A stretch of 64,000 nt of DNA, taken from NCBI RefSeq assembly GCF_009557615.1, contig NZ_CP045652.1, positions 1,116,001 through 1,180,000 on the forward strand, read 5' to 3'. This DNA is from Sphingobacteruim zhuxiongii (GTDB lineage: Bacteria; Bacteroidota; Bacteroidia; Sphingobacteriales; Sphingobacteriaceae). Below are positions 62,464 to 64,000 of this stretch, piece by piece. The notes below the pieces were generated by a model, which saw only the letters and a list, made by a program, of their open reading frames with translations, ran no database searches and was not told where the DNA came from. The number at the start of each line of letters is the position of its first letter. Position 1 is the stretch's first letter. Position numbers and translations under genes: made by a program.

Positions 62464-64000
62464 TTATTCGAATGATTTATTTATGATTGCTTCTTGTTGA
62501 GCAACGTGTTTTTTCATGTATCCTGTTGCAGGGCTACCACTTGCCGTACGTGCGATATAGTCAGTAAATTCAACGTCAGTTTTACGTAATGTACGACAGA
62601 AATAAGGCCATGCACCCATGTTCTCATTTTCCTCTTGTACCCAGATAAATTCTTTCGCTTTACTGTATTTTTTGTGAATCGCTTTTAATTGCTCGATTGG
62701 GCTAGGGTATAGTTGCTCAATTCTAACAATTGCTATATCCGTACGTTTATCAGCTTGTTGTTTCTCTAACAAATCGTAGTAGATTTTTCCTGAACAAAAT
62801 AATACACGTTTAACCGAAGCTGCTTTTGCGTAGCTATCATCAATTACTTCTTGGAAATTAACTTTTGTAAAGTCTGTTAATTTAGAAACAACTTTTGGAT
62901 GACGCAATAAGCTTTTTGGCGTAAATACAACCAATGGTTTACGGAAGTCACGTACTAATTGACGACGTAATAAGTGGAAGTAGTTTGCAGGTGTTGTACA
63001 GTTAGCAAGAATTAAGTTGTCATTAGCACATAGCTCTAAGAAACGCTCAATACGACCTGAAGAGTGTTCAGGGCCTTGACCTTCCATACCGTGTGGTAAC
63101 AACATCACTAAACCATTGGAACGCTTCCATTTTGTTTCCGCGCTACTTAGGTACTGGTCAACGATGATTTGAGCACCATTGTAGAAGTCACCAAATTGAG
63201 CCTCCCATATTGTTAATGAACTCGGATTCGCTAGTGCATATCCATATTCAAAACCTAGAACGGCATATTCAGATAACAATGAGTTATAGATGTTGAAGCG
63301 ATCACCACCATTAACTTGCGCTAATGGAATGTATTTCTCTTCAGAATCTTCTAATGTTAATACCGCATGACGGTGAGAGAATGTTCCACGTTGAACATCT
63401 TGTCCTGAGATACGAACGCGTTTACCTTCATTTAATAAAGTCGCGTAAGCCATTAATTCTCCCATTGCCCAGTCGTAAGAATCATTTTTGATCATCGCTG
63501 CACGATCTTCAAATAATTTGGAAATCTTACGGAAGAACTTTTTGTCTTTCGGCAAAGTAGTAATCTCTGTAGCAAGTGTTTTAAACTCTTTCTCAGAAAC
63601 CTTTGTGTTTGCTTCAGCAAAGATATCAGATTTCTTAGCGGGGCGAAGACCTTTCCATGCTCCACCGAACATAGGGATTTCACCTTCTAAGCTTTCTGCT
63701 TGTTTAGAAGCATCTAATTGCAATTGTAAATAGTCTTTGAATTCTTTCTCAACTTCTTTCGCATAGGCCGCGTCGATAGTACCTTCATCTTGAAGTTTCT
63801 TAGCATAAACCTCTTTCGGATTAGCATGCTTCTCGATTGCTTTATACAATAAAGGCTGAGTGAATTTAGGCTCATCTGCCTCGTTATGTCCATAACGTCT
63901 GTAACATAACAAGTCGATGAAAACATCAGTCTTATATTTCTGACGATATTCTACAGCTAAGTTAATCGCATAAACAACTGCCTCTGCGTCATCACCATTA
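62464..64000 (-). CDS. sucA: 2-oxoglutarate dehydrogenase E1 (partial, 5' end beyond the window)
   Basis: The last ~512 codons of sucA; the frame runs open to the window edge. The visible start NGDDAEAVVYAINLAVEYRQ belongs to the thiamine-diphosphate region, followed by LLCYRRYGHNEADEPKFTQP, then the transketolase-type pyrimidine-binding part (RISGQDVQRGTFSHRHAVL, WEAQFGDFYNGAQIIVDQYL) and the C-terminal (MLLPHGMEGQGPEHSSGRIERFLEL). It decarboxylates 2-oxoglutarate and passes succinyl to SucB, encoded 66 bp downstream. Roughly 400 N-terminal residues are missing from view. Confidence 0.95.
   Translation of the reverse strand, partial: NGDDAEAVVYAINLAVEYRQKYKTDVFIDLLCYRRYGHNEADEPKFTQPLLYKAIEKHANPKEVYAKKLQDEGTIDAAYAKEVEKEFKDYLQLQLDASKQAESLEGEIPMFGGAWKGLRPAKKSDIFAEANTKVSEKEFKTLATEITTLPKDKKFFRKISKLFEDRAAMIKNDSYDWAMGELMAYATLLNEGKRVRISGQDVQRGTFSHRHAVLTLEDSEEKYIPLAQVNGGDRFNIYNSLLSEYAVLGFEYGYALANPSSLTIWEAQFGDFYNGAQIIVDQYLSSAETKWKRSNGLVMLLPHGMEGQGPEHSSGRIERFLELCANDNLILANCTTPANYFHLLRRQLVRDFRKPLVVFTPKSLLRHPKVVSKLTDFTKVNFQEVIDDSYAKAASVKRVLFCSGKIYYDLLEKQQADKRTDIAIVRIEQLYPSPIEQLKAIHKKYSKAKEFIWVQEENENMGAWPYFCRTLRKTDVEFTDYIARTASGSPATGYMKKHVAQQEAIINKSFE

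Noticed and set aside
1..64000. Mobile island, prophage or defence system
   Set aside because: No integrase, transposase, phage or restriction genes, no attachment-like direct repeats, and gene content is ordinary core metabolism and envelope functions throughout.

Overview
The window reads as chromosomal core DNA of a Bacteroidota bacterium, most likely a Sphingobacteriaceae member close to Sphingobacterium. The grounds are low-GC DNA, promoters of the Bacteroidota type (TTTG, 19 nt, TAnnTTTG), a DUF4290 protein, an Asp-type MurA, a fused two-oxoacid dehydrogenase E1, a DAHP synthase fused to chorismate mutase, GH125 and DUF1080 enzymes, and a GNAT-nitrilase fusion. I see no phage, insertion sequence, CRISPR array, tRNA or rRNA. 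About 52 protein genes fill the window, and most intergenic gaps hold clear stem-loop terminators.

Layout. 1-4.6 kb: the end of a UvrD/PcrA-type helicase, DUF4290, murA, a YceI lipoprotein, rlmH, a 43-residue membrane protein and a NUDIX hydrolase. 4.6-8 kb: an unknown protein divergent from the fused E1. 8.2-13.7 kb (minus strand): the aromatic amino acid operon pheA, DAHP synthase/chorismate mutase, aroA, aroC and a ROK kinase. 14.1-16.4 kb: an EamA transporter, a YigZ protein and a nucleoside phosphorylase, overlapping one another. 16.4-22.2 kb (minus): the cell-shape operon mreB, mreC, mreD, PBP2, rodA. 22.3-29.2 kb (minus): M1 peptidase, a PolX-like protein, NDH-2, and ferredoxin, its reductase and a MarR regulator. 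29.5-39.3 kb: acyl-ACP desaturase, sufS-sufE, murI, GH125, an outer-membrane barrel, aroQ, a Bcr-type exporter and lgt. 39.4-44.9 kb: M42 peptidase, DUF3467, the GNAT-nitrilase fusion, DUF1080, folB and hsp20. 45-51.2 kb: a TetR-controlled RND efflux operon. 51.3-61.1 kb: a Tat-type superoxide dismutase, an HdeD-like protein, valS, two tandem LTA-synthase-like enzymes and a barrel protein. 61.2-64 kb: sucB and the 3' part of sucA.

The most interesting signal is regulatory. Upstream of pheA there is a promoter, a 21-codon reading frame with seven aromatic residues in nine consecutive codons, and a 12-bp terminator with eight U residues. A competing pairing exists between the end of the leader frame and the terminator arm. 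Together these form a complete candidate ribosome-mediated attenuator for the whole aromatic operon. Two further signals stand out. One is a 23-bp perfect palindrome placed between the -33 and -7 elements of the tetR/RND promoter, with a second copy of its core at the tolC start codon. The other is a family of intergenic arrays with an 11-nt period at three separate places, each opening with TCATGG.

Several enzymes show changed key residues: MurA has Asp in place of the fosfomycin-reactive Cys, AroA has Phe at the Pro101 position, the PolX-like protein has lost its polymerase aspartates, and the fused E1 has an atypical thiamine diphosphate motif.
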